A DNA stretch of 64,000 nucleotides, taken from contig JAUIBW010000011.1 in the NCBI GenBank assembly GCA_030427585.1, positions 1-64,000 on the forward strand. The letters are read 5' to 3'. Source of the stretch: Bacteroidia bacterium. GTDB lineage: Bacteria > Bacteroidota > Bacteroidia > Flavobacteriales > Flavobacteriaceae. The position numbers were made by a program, and so were the translations under genes. Positions 34,962-45,295 of this stretch are shown piece after piece (within the stretch, counting starts at the first letter, position 1; the number at the start of each line of letters is the position of its first letter). The notes below the pieces were generated by a model. It worked only from the letters and a program-made list of their open reading frames with translations, ran no database searches and was not told the DNA's origin.

Positions 34962-37355
34962 ATGCGAAAGTTTCCCTCTTTACTTACGTTGCTCCTCATT
35001 TTAATCTCATTAGTTTACACATTTTACAGCAGTAGACCACAAAAAATAACAGATCTCAAGACCTCTAAACAGGAATTTTCTACACTTCGTGCATTAGAAC
35101 ATGTAAAAAACATCTCTAAACAATCTCACTATTTAGGTAGTTCGGCACATGAAGAAACAAAAACATATATCCTAGATGAATTAAAAAAACTGGGGTTACA
35201 ACCCGAAATTCAAGAAGGCATTTCTATTTCTAATGGAGGAGCAATAAGCCGACCAAAAAATATCATTGCAAAAATTAAAGGTAGTAATTCTACAAAGTCG
35301 CTGGTACTTATGTCTCATTATGACAGTTCGCCACATTCTTCATACGGAGCCAGTGATGCGGCTAGTGGTGTTGCAACTATCCTCGAAGGAATCAGAGCTT
35401 ATATGGCTACAAATAAGGTTCCTAAAAATGATATTATCATTTGTATTACCGATGGAGAAGAACTTGGACTTATTGGAGCAGATCTTTTTGCAAAAAAACA
35501 CCCCTGGGCCAAAGATGTTGGACTTGCACTTAATTTTGAAGCCAGAGGAAGTGGTGGTAATTCTTATATGCTGATAGAAACCAACGGTAAGAATGGAAAA
35601 ATGATTGATGAATTCTCTAAAGCTGGCGTAAACTATCCAGTTACTAATTCTCTTGCCTATAGTATTTACAAAATGCTCCCCAATGATACAGATCTTACTG
35701 TTTTAAGAAAACAAGGGGATATCGAAGGGTTCAACTTTGCTTTTATAGATGATCATTTTGATTACCATACAGCCAATGACACATGGCAAAATCTAGATCT
35801 AAACACATTACAACATCAAGGAAGCTACTTAATGCCTCTACTCTCCTACTTTTCTGAGGTCGATCTGAGTGTGCTTAAATCTGATCGGGACTACATTTAT
35901 TTTAATACTCCAATTTTTAATCTTGTTAAATATCCTTTTAGTTGGATATATGCTTTATTAAGTATTGCAATTATCTTATTTATAGGATTAGTTTTTTATG
36001 GAAAATTTGCATACCGAATAGATTTCAAAGAAGCTTTGTTAGGATTAGGTGCTTTTCTTTTATGCCTGATCTTTGCAGGAGGAATAACTTTTGGTGGATG
36101 GCAACTGATTAAGGTTATCTACCCCCATTATAATGAAATTCAACATGGGTTTACATATAACGGTTATCAATATATCACTGTTTTTGTATTATTATCAATT
36201 GCTATTTGTTTTAAAGTATATGCAAAACTCAGTAAAAGTAAAAATCAAGCTAACTTACTTGTAGGACCATTGTTTATTTGGCTGGTTATTTGTACCATGG
36301 CGGCTTTATACCTTAAAGGAGCCAGTTATTTTATAATCGTTGTACTATTTGGATTGATATCATTAGTTGTTCTTATTCGGCAAAAAAGACCTAATTCAAT
36401 ATTAATGATTATTTTGACATTACCGGCTATCTTTATCATATCTCCTTTTGTAGCAGCTTTTCCTGTAGCTTTAGGCTTAAAGATTCTTTTTGTTTCTTCT
36501 ATACTATCGGTTTTATTGTTTGGTGCATTAATCCCTGTTTTTGGGTTTTATCAAAGAAAAAACTTATTTGGCAATTTATGCCTTCTCCTAAGTTTAGTTT
36601 TCTTTATTGCGGCTCATATAAAATCGGATTTTACAGAAACCCGGCAAAAACCTAATAGTCTCGTCTATATCTTAGATACTGATCAAAATAAGGCTGTTTG
36701 GGCTTCTTATGATAACATTCTTGACTCATGGACACAAAATTACATCAACCCAGAAGAAAACATTGCCGAAACTTACAATGTAAACACGCTACAAAGTAAA
36801 TATCGAAAATCATTTGTTTATGCCAATCAAGCTCCTATCAAAAGTATTAGACAACCAAAGTTAGACATTAGTAAAGATACGATAATCGGAAACCTAAGAC
36901 ATCTAGAACTCTGTATTGCTCCTCAACGAGACATCCAAAGGGTCGATTTATATACAGAAACCTTGTTTAATTTTGACGTTTTAAGAGTTAATGGTGAAAC
37001 TGCAAAAGACTTTACCTATTATGATGGTAATACCTATAACGCATTTACAAAAAGATGGAGTCAAAATTTACTTACGTACCATGTAAGTAAAAATCAACCA
37101 CTAGAATTACAAATGCAGTTTCACAAGGATTCACTACCAAAATTTGTGTTGTATGAATCTTCGTATGACTTACTTGCAAATGATCATTTTTCAATTCCGG
37201 AAAGAGAAAAAAATATGATGCCAAAACCTTTTGTGGTAAACGATGCTGTAGTTATTAAAAAAAGGTTTGCAATCGAAGAATATGAGGATAAGAAAATAGA
37301 TACAACACTTACATTGGGTAATACACCAATCCAAGTTCAAGAAATAAAGGAATAA
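34962..37355 (+). CDS. M28-family zinc aminopeptidase with multi-pass membrane domain
   Basis: A 797-aa membrane peptidase of the ER-metallopeptidase/Fxna-like M28 type. An N-terminal anchor (residues 5-22) precedes the catalytic domain with di-zinc ligands H119 (LMSHYDSS), D132 (GASDAASG), E166-E167 (TDGEELGLIGA) and the terminal His in DDHFDYHTANDTW. Residues ~320-560 carry about eight membrane helices, then a soluble beta-rich domain. It is presumed to trim peptides on the periplasmic side; the substrate is unknown. It stands alone with no clear operon partner. Confidence 0.88.
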   Translation: MRKFPSLLTLLLILISLVYTFYSSRPQKITDLKTSKQEFSTLRALEHVKNISKQSHYLGSSAHEETKTYILDELKKLGLQPEIQEGISISNGGAISRPKNIIAKIKGSNSTKSLVLMSHYDSSPHSSYGASDAASGVATILEGIRAYMATNKVPKNDIIICITDGEELGLIGADLFAKKHPWAKDVGLALNFEARGSGGNSYMLIETNGKNGKMIDEFSKAGVNYPVTNSLAYSIYKMLPNDTDLTVLRKQGDIEGFNFAFIDDHFDYHTANDTWQNLDLNTLQHQGSYLMPLLSYFSEVDLSVLKSDRDYIYFNTPIFNLVKYPFSWIYALLSIAIILFIGLVFYGKFAYRIDFKEALLGLGAFLLCLIFAGGITFGGWQLIKVIYPHYNEIQHGFTYNGYQYITVFVLLSIAICFKVYAKLSKSKNQANLLVGPLFIWLVICTMAALYLKGASYFIIVVLFGLISLVVLIRQKRPNSILMIILTLPAIFIISPFVAAFPVALGLKILFVSSILSVLLFGALIPVFGFYQRKNLFGNLCLLLSLVFFIAAHIKSDFTETRQKPNSLVYILDTDQNKAVWASYDNILDSWTQNYINPEENIAETYNVNTLQSKYRKSFVYANQAPIKSIRQPKLDISKDTIIGNLRHLELCIAPQRDIQRVDLYTETLFNFDVLRVNGETAKDFTYYDGNTYNAFTKRWSQNLLTYHVSKNQPLELQMQFHKDSLPKFVLYESSYDLLANDHFSIPEREKNMMPKPFVVNDAVVIKKRFAIEEYEDKKIDTTLTLGNTPIQVQEIKE

Positions 37356-37540
37356 GTACAATATTTAAAAAGTATGAATGGTGACTACACATTTGTTTTT
37401 GGTGGTTTAGAAGCCCTTCTTGACCTTTTCATAAAGAAACTACCTTAAATTCAATGTTAAGCACCTAAAAACGAATGATTGAAACCAGCAATCATTATAA
37501 AATAGCTTATTATTAATATTTAAAAAAAGTATACAATTAA

Positions 37541-37568
37541 AAAACCGAAGTATATACTACCTCGGTTT
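37541..37568 (-). terminator. Terminator of the sdhCAB operon
   Basis: On the minus strand AAACCGA ... TCGGTTT is followed by further T residues, about 27 bp after the sdhB stop. It is a typical intrinsic terminator. Confidence 0.6.
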
Positions 37569-37594
37569 CTATTTTATAATCATAAAGAAAATAA

Positions 37595-38341
37595 CTATCC
37601 TTTCATACTTGCTTTTAAATATTCACGATTCATACGTGCTATATTTTCTAATGATATTCCTTTAGGACACTCAATTTCACAGGCACCTGTATTAGTACAA
37701 TTACCAAATCCTTCTTCATCCATTTGGTTTACCATTGCCAGTACACGTTCTGTAGCTTCTACCTGGCCTTGTGGTAATAGTGCAAATTGCGAAACTTTAG
37801 CCGAAGTAAATAGCATTGCAGAGGCATTTTTACAAGCTGCTACGCACGCACCACAACCAATACAAGTTGCTGCATCCATAGCCTCATCTGCATCTTCTTT
37901 GCGAATAGGGATAGCATTTGCATCTTGCGTATTTCCTGAAGTATTAACAGAAATATATCCTCCTGCTTGCTGTATACGCTCAAAAGAAGAACGATCTACC
38001 ATTAAATCCTTTACTACCGGGAATGCTTTAGCCCTAAATGGCTCTATATAAATAGTATCTCCATCGTTAAACTTACGCATATGTAACTGACAGGTAGTTA
38101 TCAAACGATCCGGTCCATGAGGTTCTCCATTAATTTGTAATGAACAAGCTCCACAAATACCTTCTCTACAATCGTGGTCAAAAACCACAGGTTCTTCACC
38201 TTTATTGATTAAGTCCTCATTTAACACGTCTAACATTTCTAAAAAAGACATGTCTCCTTCTACTCCAGAAATATTATAGTCTACTAACTTTCCTTTGGAA
38301 TTAGCATCACTTTGACGCCATATTTTTAATGTAAGATTCAT
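37595..38341 (-). CDS. sdhB: Succinate dehydrogenase/fumarate reductase iron-sulfur subunit
   Basis: A 248-aa subunit relaying electrons between the flavoprotein and the membrane anchor. The [2Fe-2S] ligands lie in [15 protein letters not shown] (near 60-74). The C-terminal ferredoxin-like part has [13 protein letters not shown] and [15 protein letters not shown] for the [4Fe-4S] and [3Fe-4S] centres. It is the last gene of sdhCAB, separated from sdhA by 76 bp that hold a hairpin repeat. Confidence 0.97.
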   Translation of the reverse strand: MNLTLKIWRQSDANSKGKLVDYNISGVEGDMSFLEMLDVLNEDLINKGEEPVVFDHDCREGICGACSLQINGEPHGPDRLITTCQLHMRKFNDGDTIYIEPFRAKAFPVVKDLMVDRSSFERIQQAGGYISVNTSGNTQDANAIPIRKEDADEAMDAATCIGCGACVAACKNASAMLFTSAKVSQFALLPQGQVEATERVLAMVNQMDEEGFGNCTNTGACEIECPKGISLENIARMNREYLKASMKG

Positions 38342-38360
38342 ATTTTTAGTTTTTGGTTGT

Positions 38361-38420
38361 CAGTTGTTGGTTGTTAGTTTGTAAAAATGCTGTAAACTAA
38401 CAACTATCAACCATCAACTA
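38361..38420. repeat. GTTGTTAGTTT-type hairpin between sdhA and sdhB
   Basis: TTGTTAGTTT (near 38370) and AAACTAACAA (near 38394) are perfect 10-bp arms. Outer imperfect arms GTTGTTGGTTG and CAACCATCAACT extend the stem to the sdhA stop codon. This would place a large stem-loop in the sdhA-sdhB junction of the mRNA. Confidence 0.55.
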
Positions 38421-40433
38421 TTTATAACTTCGTGTTTTTAATTCAATATTTTCGAAGACCAGGTCTTCTTTATGGAGTTCTGCATCCTTAGGTTCTCCTT
38501 TGTACTCCCATGCAGCTACGTACTTAAAGTTTTTATCATCTCTAAGAGCTTCTCCTTTTTGTTCTCCAGATTGTTCTACAGATTCTTCTCTAAAATGCCC
38601 TCCACAAGATTCATTACGATGTAACGCATCTTTGGCAAATAATTCTCCTAACTCTAAGAAATCAGCTACTCTTCCTGCTTTTTCTAGTTCTGGATTCATG
38701 CTATTAATCGTTCCCGGAACTTTTACATTTTTCCAGAAATCTTCGCGCAGTACTGCAATCTCTTCTATTGCTTCTTTTAGCTCTTTTTCATTACGAGACA
38801 TCCCACATTTGTTCCACATGATTTTACCTAATTTTTTATGATAATAATCTACAGAATGTTCTCCTGATCCGTTCATCAATTTCTCGATACGATCTTTCAC
38901 TTCTTTTTCGGCCTGATCAAACTCTGGTGTATCTGTTGGGATTTTTCCTGTTCGAATATCCTGAGATAAATAATCACCTATCGTATATGGCAATACAAAA
39001 TATCCGTCTGCTAACCCTTGCATCAATGCTGATGCCCCAAGGCGGTTTGCACCATGATCAGAAAAATTGGCTTCTCCTGCTGCATAACATCCAGGAATCG
39101 TAGTTTGCAAATTATAATCTACCCATAAACCACCCATAGTATAGTGTACTGCAGGGTAAATCATCATCGGAGATTTATATGGATTTTCATCTACAATCTT
39201 TTCATACATCTGAAATAGATTTCCATATTTACTTTCGATAACTTCCTCCCCCATCTTCGTAATTTCTTCCTTAGAAGGGTTATGTATACCAGAGGTTAAT
39301 GCTTTTTCTTTTCCGTATCGCTGGATTGCAGATGCAAAATCCAGATACACAGCTTCTCCTGTTTTATTAACTCCAAAACCAGCATCACAACGTTCTTTAG
39401 CTGCTCTGGAAGCTACATCACGTGGTACAAGGTTACCAAAAGCTGGATAACGACGTTCGAGATAATAATCTCTTTCCTCTTCAGACAATTGTGTTGGCTT
39501 TAATTTACCTGCCCGTATTGCTTCTACATCTTCTTTGCGCTTTGGTACCCATATACGCCCATCATTACGTAACGACTCAGACATCAACGTTAATTTAGAC
39601 TGATGATCTCCTGATACTGGTATACATGTTGGATGAATCTGTGTATAACAAGGGTTTGCAAAGAAAGCTCCTCTACGGTGTGCTCTCCATGCTGCCATAA
39701 CATTACTTCCCATTGCATTGGTACTTAAATAAAATACGTTTCCATATCCTCCAGAAGCTAATACTACCGCATGCGCCGAATGACGTTCTATTTCTCCAGT
39801 AATCAGATTACGAGCAATAATTCCACGAGCTTTACCGTCAATCTTCACCAAATCTAACATTTCGTGACGATTAAACGCTTGTATTTTTCCTCTATTGATT
39901 TGACGATTCATAGCAGAATACGCTCCAAGAAGTAATTGCTGTCCAGTTTGTCCTTTGGCATAAAATGTTCGGGATACTAATACTCCTCCAAAAGAACGGT
40001 TATCTAATAATCCACCATATTCACGTGCAAAAGGAACTCCCTGTGCCACGCACTGATCGATAATATTTCCCGAAACTTCAGCCAATCGATATACATTAGC
40101 CTCACGAGAACGATAATCTCCTCCTTTTACAGTATCGTAAAATAATCGGTAATCAGAGTCGCCATCTCCTTGATAGTTTTTTGCTGCATTAATTCCTCCT
40201 TGTGCAGCAATAGAATGCGCACGACGAGGAGAATCCTGATAACAGAATGTTTTTACATTATATCCAAGCTCGGCCAACGTAGCAGCCGCACTTCCTCCTG
40301 CTAATCCTGTACCAACAACGATAATATCTATATTTCGTTTATTCGCCGGATTAACCAGATTAATTTTATTTTTATAATTTGTCCACTTATCTGCCAGTGG
40401 ACCTTCAGGTATTTTAGAATCTAAAATTGACAT
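38418..40433 (-). CDS. sdhA: Succinate dehydrogenase/fumarate reductase flavoprotein subunit
   Basis: A 671-aa catalytic subunit oxidising succinate to fumarate. FAD Rossmann motif GTGLAGG at residues 41-47, the covalent-FAD His at about 73 in [15 protein letters not shown], and the active-site regions HPTCIP and [23 protein letters not shown] (abbreviated). The length fits the long Bacteroidota/Epsilon type that pairs with a single cytochrome b anchor. It lies 14 bp after sdhC. Confidence 0.97.
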   Translation of the reverse strand: MSILDSKIPEGPLADKWTNYKNKINLVNPANKRNIDIIVVGTGLAGGSAAATLAELGYNVKTFCYQDSPRRAHSIAAQGGINAAKNYQGDGDSDYRLFYDTVKGGDYRSREANVYRLAEVSGNIIDQCVAQGVPFAREYGGLLDNRSFGGVLVSRTFYAKGQTGQQLLLGAYSAMNRQINRGKIQAFNRHEMLDLVKIDGKARGIIARNLITGEIERHSAHAVVLASGGYGNVFYLSTNAMGSNVMAAWRAHRRGAFFANPCYTQIHPTCIPVSGDHQSKLTLMSESLRNDGRIWVPKRKEDVEAIRAGKLKPTQLSEEERDYYLERRYPAFGNLVPRDVASRAAKERCDAGFGVNKTGEAVYLDFASAIQRYGKEKALTSGIHNPSKEEITKMGEEVIESKYGNLFQMYEKIVDENPYKSPMMIYPAVHYTMGGLWVDYNLQTTIPGCYAAGEANFSDHGANRLGASALMQGLADGYFVLPYTIGDYLSQDIRTGKIPTDTPEFDQAEKEVKDRIEKLMNGSGEHSVDYYHKKLGKIMWNKCGMSRNEKELKEAIEEIAVLREDFWKNVKVPGTINSMNPELEKAGRVADFLELGELFAKDALHRNESCGGHFREESVEQSGEQKGEALRDDKNFKYVAAWEYKGEPKDAELHKEDLVFENIELKTRSYK

Positions 40434-40447
40434 ATTAGTGGTGTTTT

Positions 40448-41119
40448 TTAATGATTTAGCACATAATTAAAATGAAGTGTTAATGCAATAATTATAAAAC
40501 CTAAAGGAATAACAATTGCAAATACTTTAGCAAACTTGGTTGCTGCTATCGAGTATTTATTATTAAATCCTACAGATTGAAACGAGGATGCAAATCCATG
40601 CCACAAATGCAACGCTAAAAACACAAATGAAACCACGTATAGTATGGTACGAACATGGCTTTCGAACTTTATAGTCAATTCATGATAATATCGTGTTGGA
40701 TCTTCTGGTGCAAACTCTACATATTTATGTACTATTTCCGGAACCCAAAAGTCATAGAAATGTAATCCTAAAAATGCAAGAATCACTAATCCAGAATAAA
40801 TCATATTTCTAGATACCCAAGAAGCATTAGCTCCTCCATTATATTTTGCATACTTAATCGCTCTGGCATTTCTGTTTTTGATTTCTAATACAAACCCCAT
40901 CACAAAATGAAACACTACTCCAAAAATTAAAACAGGTTGTAATACAAATTGAACTAACGGATTTGTACCCATAAAATGGGATAACTCGTTAAATGTATCT
41001 GCACTGAAAATTGAAGTAAAATTGATAGTAAAGTGTTGTAGTAAGAAAAAAACTAAGAAAAGTCCTGAAAGTGCCATCGCAACTTTTCTAGCTATTGAAG
41101 ATTTTATCAATCCACCCAT
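40448..41119 (-). CDS. sdhC: Succinate dehydrogenase cytochrome b558-type membrane subunit
   Basis: A 223-aa membrane anchor with five hydrophobic segments, of the di-haem b558 type found where a single anchor serves the complex. Heme-ligand His candidates are in [29 protein letters not shown] and ALHLWHGF. First gene of sdhCAB; it needs no SdhD. The promoter box described at 41148 lies about 29 bp upstream. Confidence 0.95.
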   Translation of the reverse strand: MGGLIKSSIARKVAMALSGLFLVFFLLQHFTINFTSIFSADTFNELSHFMGTNPLVQFVLQPVLIFGVVFHFVMGFVLEIKNRNARAIKYAKYNGGANASWVSRNMIYSGLVILAFLGLHFYDFWVPEIVHKYVEFAPEDPTRYYHELTIKFESHVRTILYVVSFVFLALHLWHGFASSFQSVGFNNKYSIAATKFAKVFAIVIPLGFIIIALTLHFNYVLNH

Positions 41120-41147
41120 TATTTAAAATGTTTAATTAGTTGTGAAG

Positions 41148-41178
41148 CAAAAATAGGGTTCAATGCTTTTTTAGCCAA
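41148..41178 (-). promoter_or_regulatory. Candidate promoter of sdhCAB
   Basis: On the minus strand a -7 box TATTTTTG (41148-41155) lies 20 bp downstream of a -33 TTG (41176-41178), the Bacteroidota arrangement, about 29 bp upstream of sdhC. Confidence 0.5.
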
Positions 41179-41325
41179 GCTTTACCCTGGGTTTATTTCA
41201 CTATTTATAATGAATATAAAAAAGAAAGAGGCTTTGTTTATCGTTAAATCCTAAAACGTTTAAAATATAGAATTAACTTTAAACAAAAAACAGCGCTTTT
41301 TTTACAATTATGCTAATTTTACCCT

Positions 41326-42471
41326 ATGCAAAATATCAATTCCAAACTTCCGGAGGTTTCAACTACCATATTCACAGTAATGAGTCAATTAGCTCATAAA
41401 CACGATGCACTAAATCTGTCTCAGGGTTTTCCTAATTTTGAAGCTAGTTCAGAACTAATTGATTTGGTAGCTCATGCCATGCAAAATGGACATAACCAAT
41501 ATGCACCAATGCCAGGATTACTCTCTTTAAGAGAAGTTATTACTAAAAAAACCAACTCACTATACGGTAGTCATTATCATCCTGAAACCGATATTACCAT
41601 AACCTCTGGCGCTACACAGGCAATTTTTACAATTATTTCGGCTTTTATACATCCAGGGGATGAGGTAATTATATTTAAACCTGCCTATGATTCATACGAA
41701 CCATCGATCAAATTATACAAAGGAACGATTGTTCCAATTCAATTAACTGCCCCTAATTTTAGTATCGATTGGCAAGAGGTGGCTTCTAAAATCACTTCTA
41801 AAACTAAAATGATTATTATCAACACACCTCATAACCCTAGTGGAAGTGTTTTATCTAAAGAAGATATGCTTCAGTTAGAAAAATTAATACAGAACACAGA
41901 TATTATTTTATTAAGTGATGAAGTTTATGAGCACATCATTTTCGATGATCAGAAACATCAAAGTGCTGCTCTATTTCCCGGATTAGCCGAACGTGCTTTT
42001 ATTACTGCTTCTTTCGGAAAGACATTTCATACTACCGGTTGGAAAATGGGGTATTGTCTGGCTCCCAAAGAATTAATGGCAGAATTTAGAAAAATACATC
42101 AATTTAATGTGTTTTCTAGTAGTCATCCTATGCAATATGCCTTGGCCCAATATTTAAAGGTTCCAGAACATTATCTTTCTCTTCCTGACTTTTATCAGCA
42201 AAAACGAGATTTTTTCCTATCCATGATTAAGAATTCTCGTTTTAAGTTTATTCCAGCATCCGGAACATATTTTCAGGTATTAGATTATTCTGCTATTACT
42301 GATGAAAGTGATATAGCTTTTGCCGAAAGGTTAACCAAAGAGCATAAAATTGCATCTATCCCGGTATCGGTTTTTAACTTAAACCAGAAAGATGATAAAG
42401 TACTGCGTTTCTGTTTTGCTAAAACCGAAGAAACGTTAAAACGAGCCGCAGAAATTTTGTGTGAGATTTGA
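41326..42471 (+). CDS. Class I/II PLP aminotransferase, methionine-aminotransferase-like (YbdL type)
   Basis: A 381-aa fold-type I aminotransferase. The start NINSKLPEVSTTIFTVMSQLA and LNLSQGFPNFEAS are typical of the YbdL/kynurenine aminotransferase group. NTPHNPSG at 167-173, the PLP-Asp in LLSDEVYEHI (D198) and the Schiff-base Lys232 in SFGKTFHTTGWK are present. The family acts on methionine and other large neutral amino acids; a specific substrate cannot be read. Divergent from sdhCAB, convergent with dinB. Confidence 0.88.
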   Translation: MQNINSKLPEVSTTIFTVMSQLAHKHDALNLSQGFPNFEASSELIDLVAHAMQNGHNQYAPMPGLLSLREVITKKTNSLYGSHYHPETDITITSGATQAIFTIISAFIHPGDEVIIFKPAYDSYEPSIKLYKGTIVPIQLTAPNFSIDWQEVASKITSKTKMIIINTPHNPSGSVLSKEDMLQLEKLIQNTDIILLSDEVYEHIIFDDQKHQSAALFPGLAERAFITASFGKTFHTTGWKMGYCLAPKELMAEFRKIHQFNVFSSSHPMQYALAQYLKVPEHYLSLPDFYQQKRDFFLSMIKNSRFKFIPASGTYFQVLDYSAITDESDIAFAERLTKEHKIASIPVSVFNLNQKDDKVLRFCFAKTEETLKRAAEILCEI

Positions 42472-42628
42472 CCTATAATCCCCTCAAACCGAGTGATTAG
42501 ACTAGAAAAGAGGATTGTACTTTGGCAAGCTCAGTAGAGCTATTGAAAACAGTGGCTTTTGTACTAAAAAATCTTTCTTCATGTATCTTTTTTCATTTTA
42601 TTGTGAAAAACACCAGAATTGATACTTT

Positions 42629-43735
42629 TTAAAAATCAAACCGTAACTGAATAATCTCTACCTCTTCTTTTTCTTTTTCCTTTTTTTTCTCCTTTCCGGT
42701 ATTAAGGTTAGAGAGTGAAATCCCTAATAATCGAACAGAATCCTTCATTTCATCTTGATACAACAACTCTTTTGCGGTTTCTAATAATATATTGGTATCA
42801 CTTACAAAATAAGGTAAGGTTTTACTACGGGTCTGTAGCGTAAAATCGCTATACCTAATTTTTAGAGTCACCGTTCTACCAGCAACTTTACTTCGTTTAA
42901 GACGTTTTTGAAGTTCTTCTGCAATACTTTCTAACCGCTCGAGCATATAAATTTCTGAAGCTATATTTTCGCTAAAGGTGCGTTCTGCTGCCAAGGATTT
43001 ACGCTCGCGATTTGGTTTTACTTTGCTTAAATGAATTCCTCTTACAATACGATAATAGTGTCCTCCTGATTTGCCAAAATGTTGTGTAAGAAACTCTTCA
43101 GATTTTGATTTTAAGTCTTTTCCGGTATAAATACCCATTTGATACATTTTGGCCTGCGTGACTTTACCAACTCCATAGAATTTTTTAACATCTAAGCCTT
43201 CCAAAAACTCAATTACTTCTTCGGGGTTTACCGTTTTTTGCCCGTTAGGTTTATTATAATCACTTGCTACTTTAGCAATAAACTTATTGATCGATATTCC
43301 TGCAGAAGCAGTTAATCCGACCTCATCAAAAATTTGTTTTCTAATTTCCTGAGCAATAAGCGTTGCACTGGGATTTCCTTTTTTATTCTCGGTAACATCC
43401 AGATAAGCCTCATCTAGCGATAAAGGCTCTACCAAATCTGTATACTCAAAAAATATCTTCCTGATTCGAGAAGAAATTTCTTGATACCGATCAAATCGAG
43501 GTCGAACAAAAATCAGATCAGGGCAAAGTTTCCTTGCTTTAAAACCAGGCATAGCAGATCGTACACCAAATACGCGGGCTTCATAACTAGCTGCACTAAC
43601 CACACCTCGTTTTCCACCGCCACCAACAGCTAACGGCTTTCCTCTAAGTTCGGGATTATCGAATTGCTCTACCGAAGCATAGAATGCGTCCATATCTACA
43701 TGTATAATTTTTCTATATGTACCCAACTCTTCCAC
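42629..43735 (-). CDS. dinB: DNA polymerase IV (Y-family)
   Basis: A 368-aa translesion polymerase. Catalytic acidic residues D14 and D16 in HVDMDAFYASVEQ and D108-E109 in LSLDEAYLDVT; a fingers segment, HhH thumb (KKFYGVGKVTQAKM) and little finger follow. The C-terminus QLRFDF is a beta-clamp-binding peptide. The start is a GTG at 43735; no ATG precedes it in frame near. No lexA or SOS box is visible. Confidence 0.96.
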   Translation of the reverse strand: MEELGTYRKIIHVDMDAFYASVEQFDNPELRGKPLAVGGGGKRGVVSAASYEARVFGVRSAMPGFKARKLCPDLIFVRPRFDRYQEISSRIRKIFFEYTDLVEPLSLDEAYLDVTENKKGNPSATLIAQEIRKQIFDEVGLTASAGISINKFIAKVASDYNKPNGQKTVNPEEVIEFLEGLDVKKFYGVGKVTQAKMYQMGIYTGKDLKSKSEEFLTQHFGKSGGHYYRIVRGIHLSKVKPNRERKSLAAERTFSENIASEIYMLERLESIAEELQKRLKRSKVAGRTVTLKIRYSDFTLQTRSKTLPYFVSDTNILLETAKELLYQDEMKDSVRLLGISLSNLNTGKEKKKEKEKEEVEIIQLRFDF

Positions 43736-43833
43736 AATACAAAAATAATAGATATTGATGATCCAAATTATAATATCTTTATCTCTGATTATAAAACATC
43801 TCTACATTGTCTGAAATAACCGAATACTTAATC

Positions 43834-44301
43834 ATGATTGAAATCGAACGTAAATTTCTGGTAACTTCTCAAGCGTTTAAAAATGAAGCACAAAAAAGTA
43901 CGCTCATCAAGCAAGGATTTCTAAATACTGATCCGGCACGAACGGTTCGTATACGAATTATTGGAGAATACGCTTTTATCACCGTAAAAGGAATTGGTAA
44001 CACTTCGGGAACTTCACGATTTGAATGGGAAAAAGAAATCGATGTATCAGAAGCAGAGCAATTAATGCCTTTATGCGAAAAAGGAATTATAGAAAAAATA
44101 CGCTACGAAATCCCTATGGGAAATCACATCTACGAAGTTGATGAATTTTTTGGAGAAAACAAAGGTCTCATCATAGCCGAAATTGAATTAGACTACGAAA
44201 ATGAAACATTCTTAAAGCCAGATTGGTTAGGAAAAGAAGTTACAGGAGATAGAAGATATTATAATTCTCAATTAAGTAAAAAGCCATACAAAACCTGGTA
44301 A
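43834..44301 (+). CDS. CYTH-domain phosphohydrolase (triphosphate tunnel metalloenzyme)
   Basis: ATG 43834 gives MIEIERKFLV at the start; upstream frame to 43807 adds nine residues without homology. 155 aa. The ExExK motif (EIERK) and acidic and basic tunnel residues (RTVRIRI, EWEKEID, IAEIELDYE, GDRRYYNS) place it with the short CYTH proteins, which hydrolyse inorganic triphosphate or related phosphates. It is divergent from dinB and followed by a lipoprotein gene in the same direction. Confidence 0.9.
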   Translation: MIEIERKFLVTSQAFKNEAQKSTLIKQGFLNTDPARTVRIRIIGEYAFITVKGIGNTSGTSRFEWEKEIDVSEAEQLMPLCEKGIIEKIRYEIPMGNHIYEVDEFFGENKGLIIAEIELDYENETFLKPDWLGKEVTGDRRYYNSQLSKKPYKTW

Positions 44302-44338
44302 ATATTTTTTGCTATAAAATATTTTAAAAACTAATAGA

Positions 44339-44794
44339 ATGAAAAAGCTTTTAAATCTGATTATCTTACTGTTTATTATTCTGTCTTTTTTAAATTGCAA
44401 AGATACCAGAAGTACAAAAAACCAGCAGAGTGAGAATAAAGATGATTACCAAAACCACATAGAAGTAATTTCAAAAAAAATAGACAATACTATATTTCAT
44501 TATGTAACGGCTATTAGCGGACTTAGTGTACGAAAACAGCCTGATATTAATTCTGAAAAGATAAGTACTTTGGATTATGGAACTCCTGTTGAAATTATTG
44601 AAGAGACACGCCAAACTTTTCAGGTTAAAGAAGATACGAAAACAATTGATGGTAAATGGGTGCTAATAGATTCAAAAGAAACTACCAGGATAAAAGGCTA
44701 CGTTTTTGATGGGTTCTTAACCACAGAAAACCCAATGCCATATCGATTATCTAACTCTGTTTTTTCATTTGGATTAGTCTATACCTCTAGATAG
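44339..44794 (+). CDS. SH3-domain lipoprotein
   Basis: A 151-aa lipoprotein: lipobox LSFLNC with Cys20 and signal KLLNLIILLFIIL. After a Lys/Asn-rich linker, residues ~57-125 are an SH3b-like domain (AISGLSVRKQPDINSEKISTLDYGTPVEII, abbreviated to SGLSVRKQPD). Periplasmic SH3b domains bind cell-wall peptides. 37 bp after the CYTH gene. Confidence 0.78.
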   Translation: MKKLLNLIILLFIILSFLNCKDTRSTKNQQSENKDDYQNHIEVISKKIDNTIFHYVTAISGLSVRKQPDINSEKISTLDYGTPVEIIEETRQTFQVKEDTKTIDGKWVLIDSKETTRIKGYVFDGFLTTENPMPYRLSNSVFSFGLVYTSR

Positions 44795-44893
44795 CACATT
44801 TGATATAGAATAACGCCCATCAAATACAATATACTTTTGGTGGGATTATCGAACATATATAAGTTTGATAATAATAGAAACCTAATGTATAAG

Positions 44894-45295
44894 TCAGACA
44901 CTTTCTAATAATGATTCTAATTGGTTTTCATTAATGGGTTTAATGATATATCCAGAAACTAATTCGAATTTTTTAGCTCTTTCTTTATCCTTAGGATTTT
45001 CTGACGATGATAAGATGTAAATAATAATCTCTTTTTTGATTTCTGGAGTGATTGTAATAAATTCTTCCAAAAATTCCCATCCATCCATGACAGGCATATT
45101 TATGTCCAATAAAATTAAATCTGGTAGCTTTTCTATTTTACCAATTGTTGATCTTATGAAATTAATACCTTCTTCTCCATTAGAAAATACAAGTAGTTTT
45201 TGGTTAGAGCTAAGCTTATTTACAATTTTTTTTATGATAAACTGATGAATATCATCATCATCTATAAGGCATAAAATATGGTTTCCTTTAATCAT
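44894..45295 (-). CDS. Single-domain response regulator
   Basis: A 133-aa CheY-like receiver without output domain: acidic pocket DDDD (12-15), phospho-acceptor D64 in LILLDINMPVMDGWEF, and the later Ser/Lys of LSSSEN and IIKPI. Its ATG overlaps the stop of the histidine kinase (ATGA), so the two are translationally coupled. Output is likely through another protein, as in phosphorelays. Confidence 0.93.
   Translation of the reverse strand: MIKGNHILCLIDDDDIHQFIIKKIVNKLSSNQKLLVFSNGEEGINFIRSTIGKIEKLPDLILLDINMPVMDGWEFLEEFITITPEIKKEIIIYILSSSENPKDKERAKKFELVSGYIIKPINENQLESLLESV

Noticed and set aside
40448..41119. Missing sdhD
   Set aside because: The single b558-type anchor suffices in this class of complex, so nothing is lacking.
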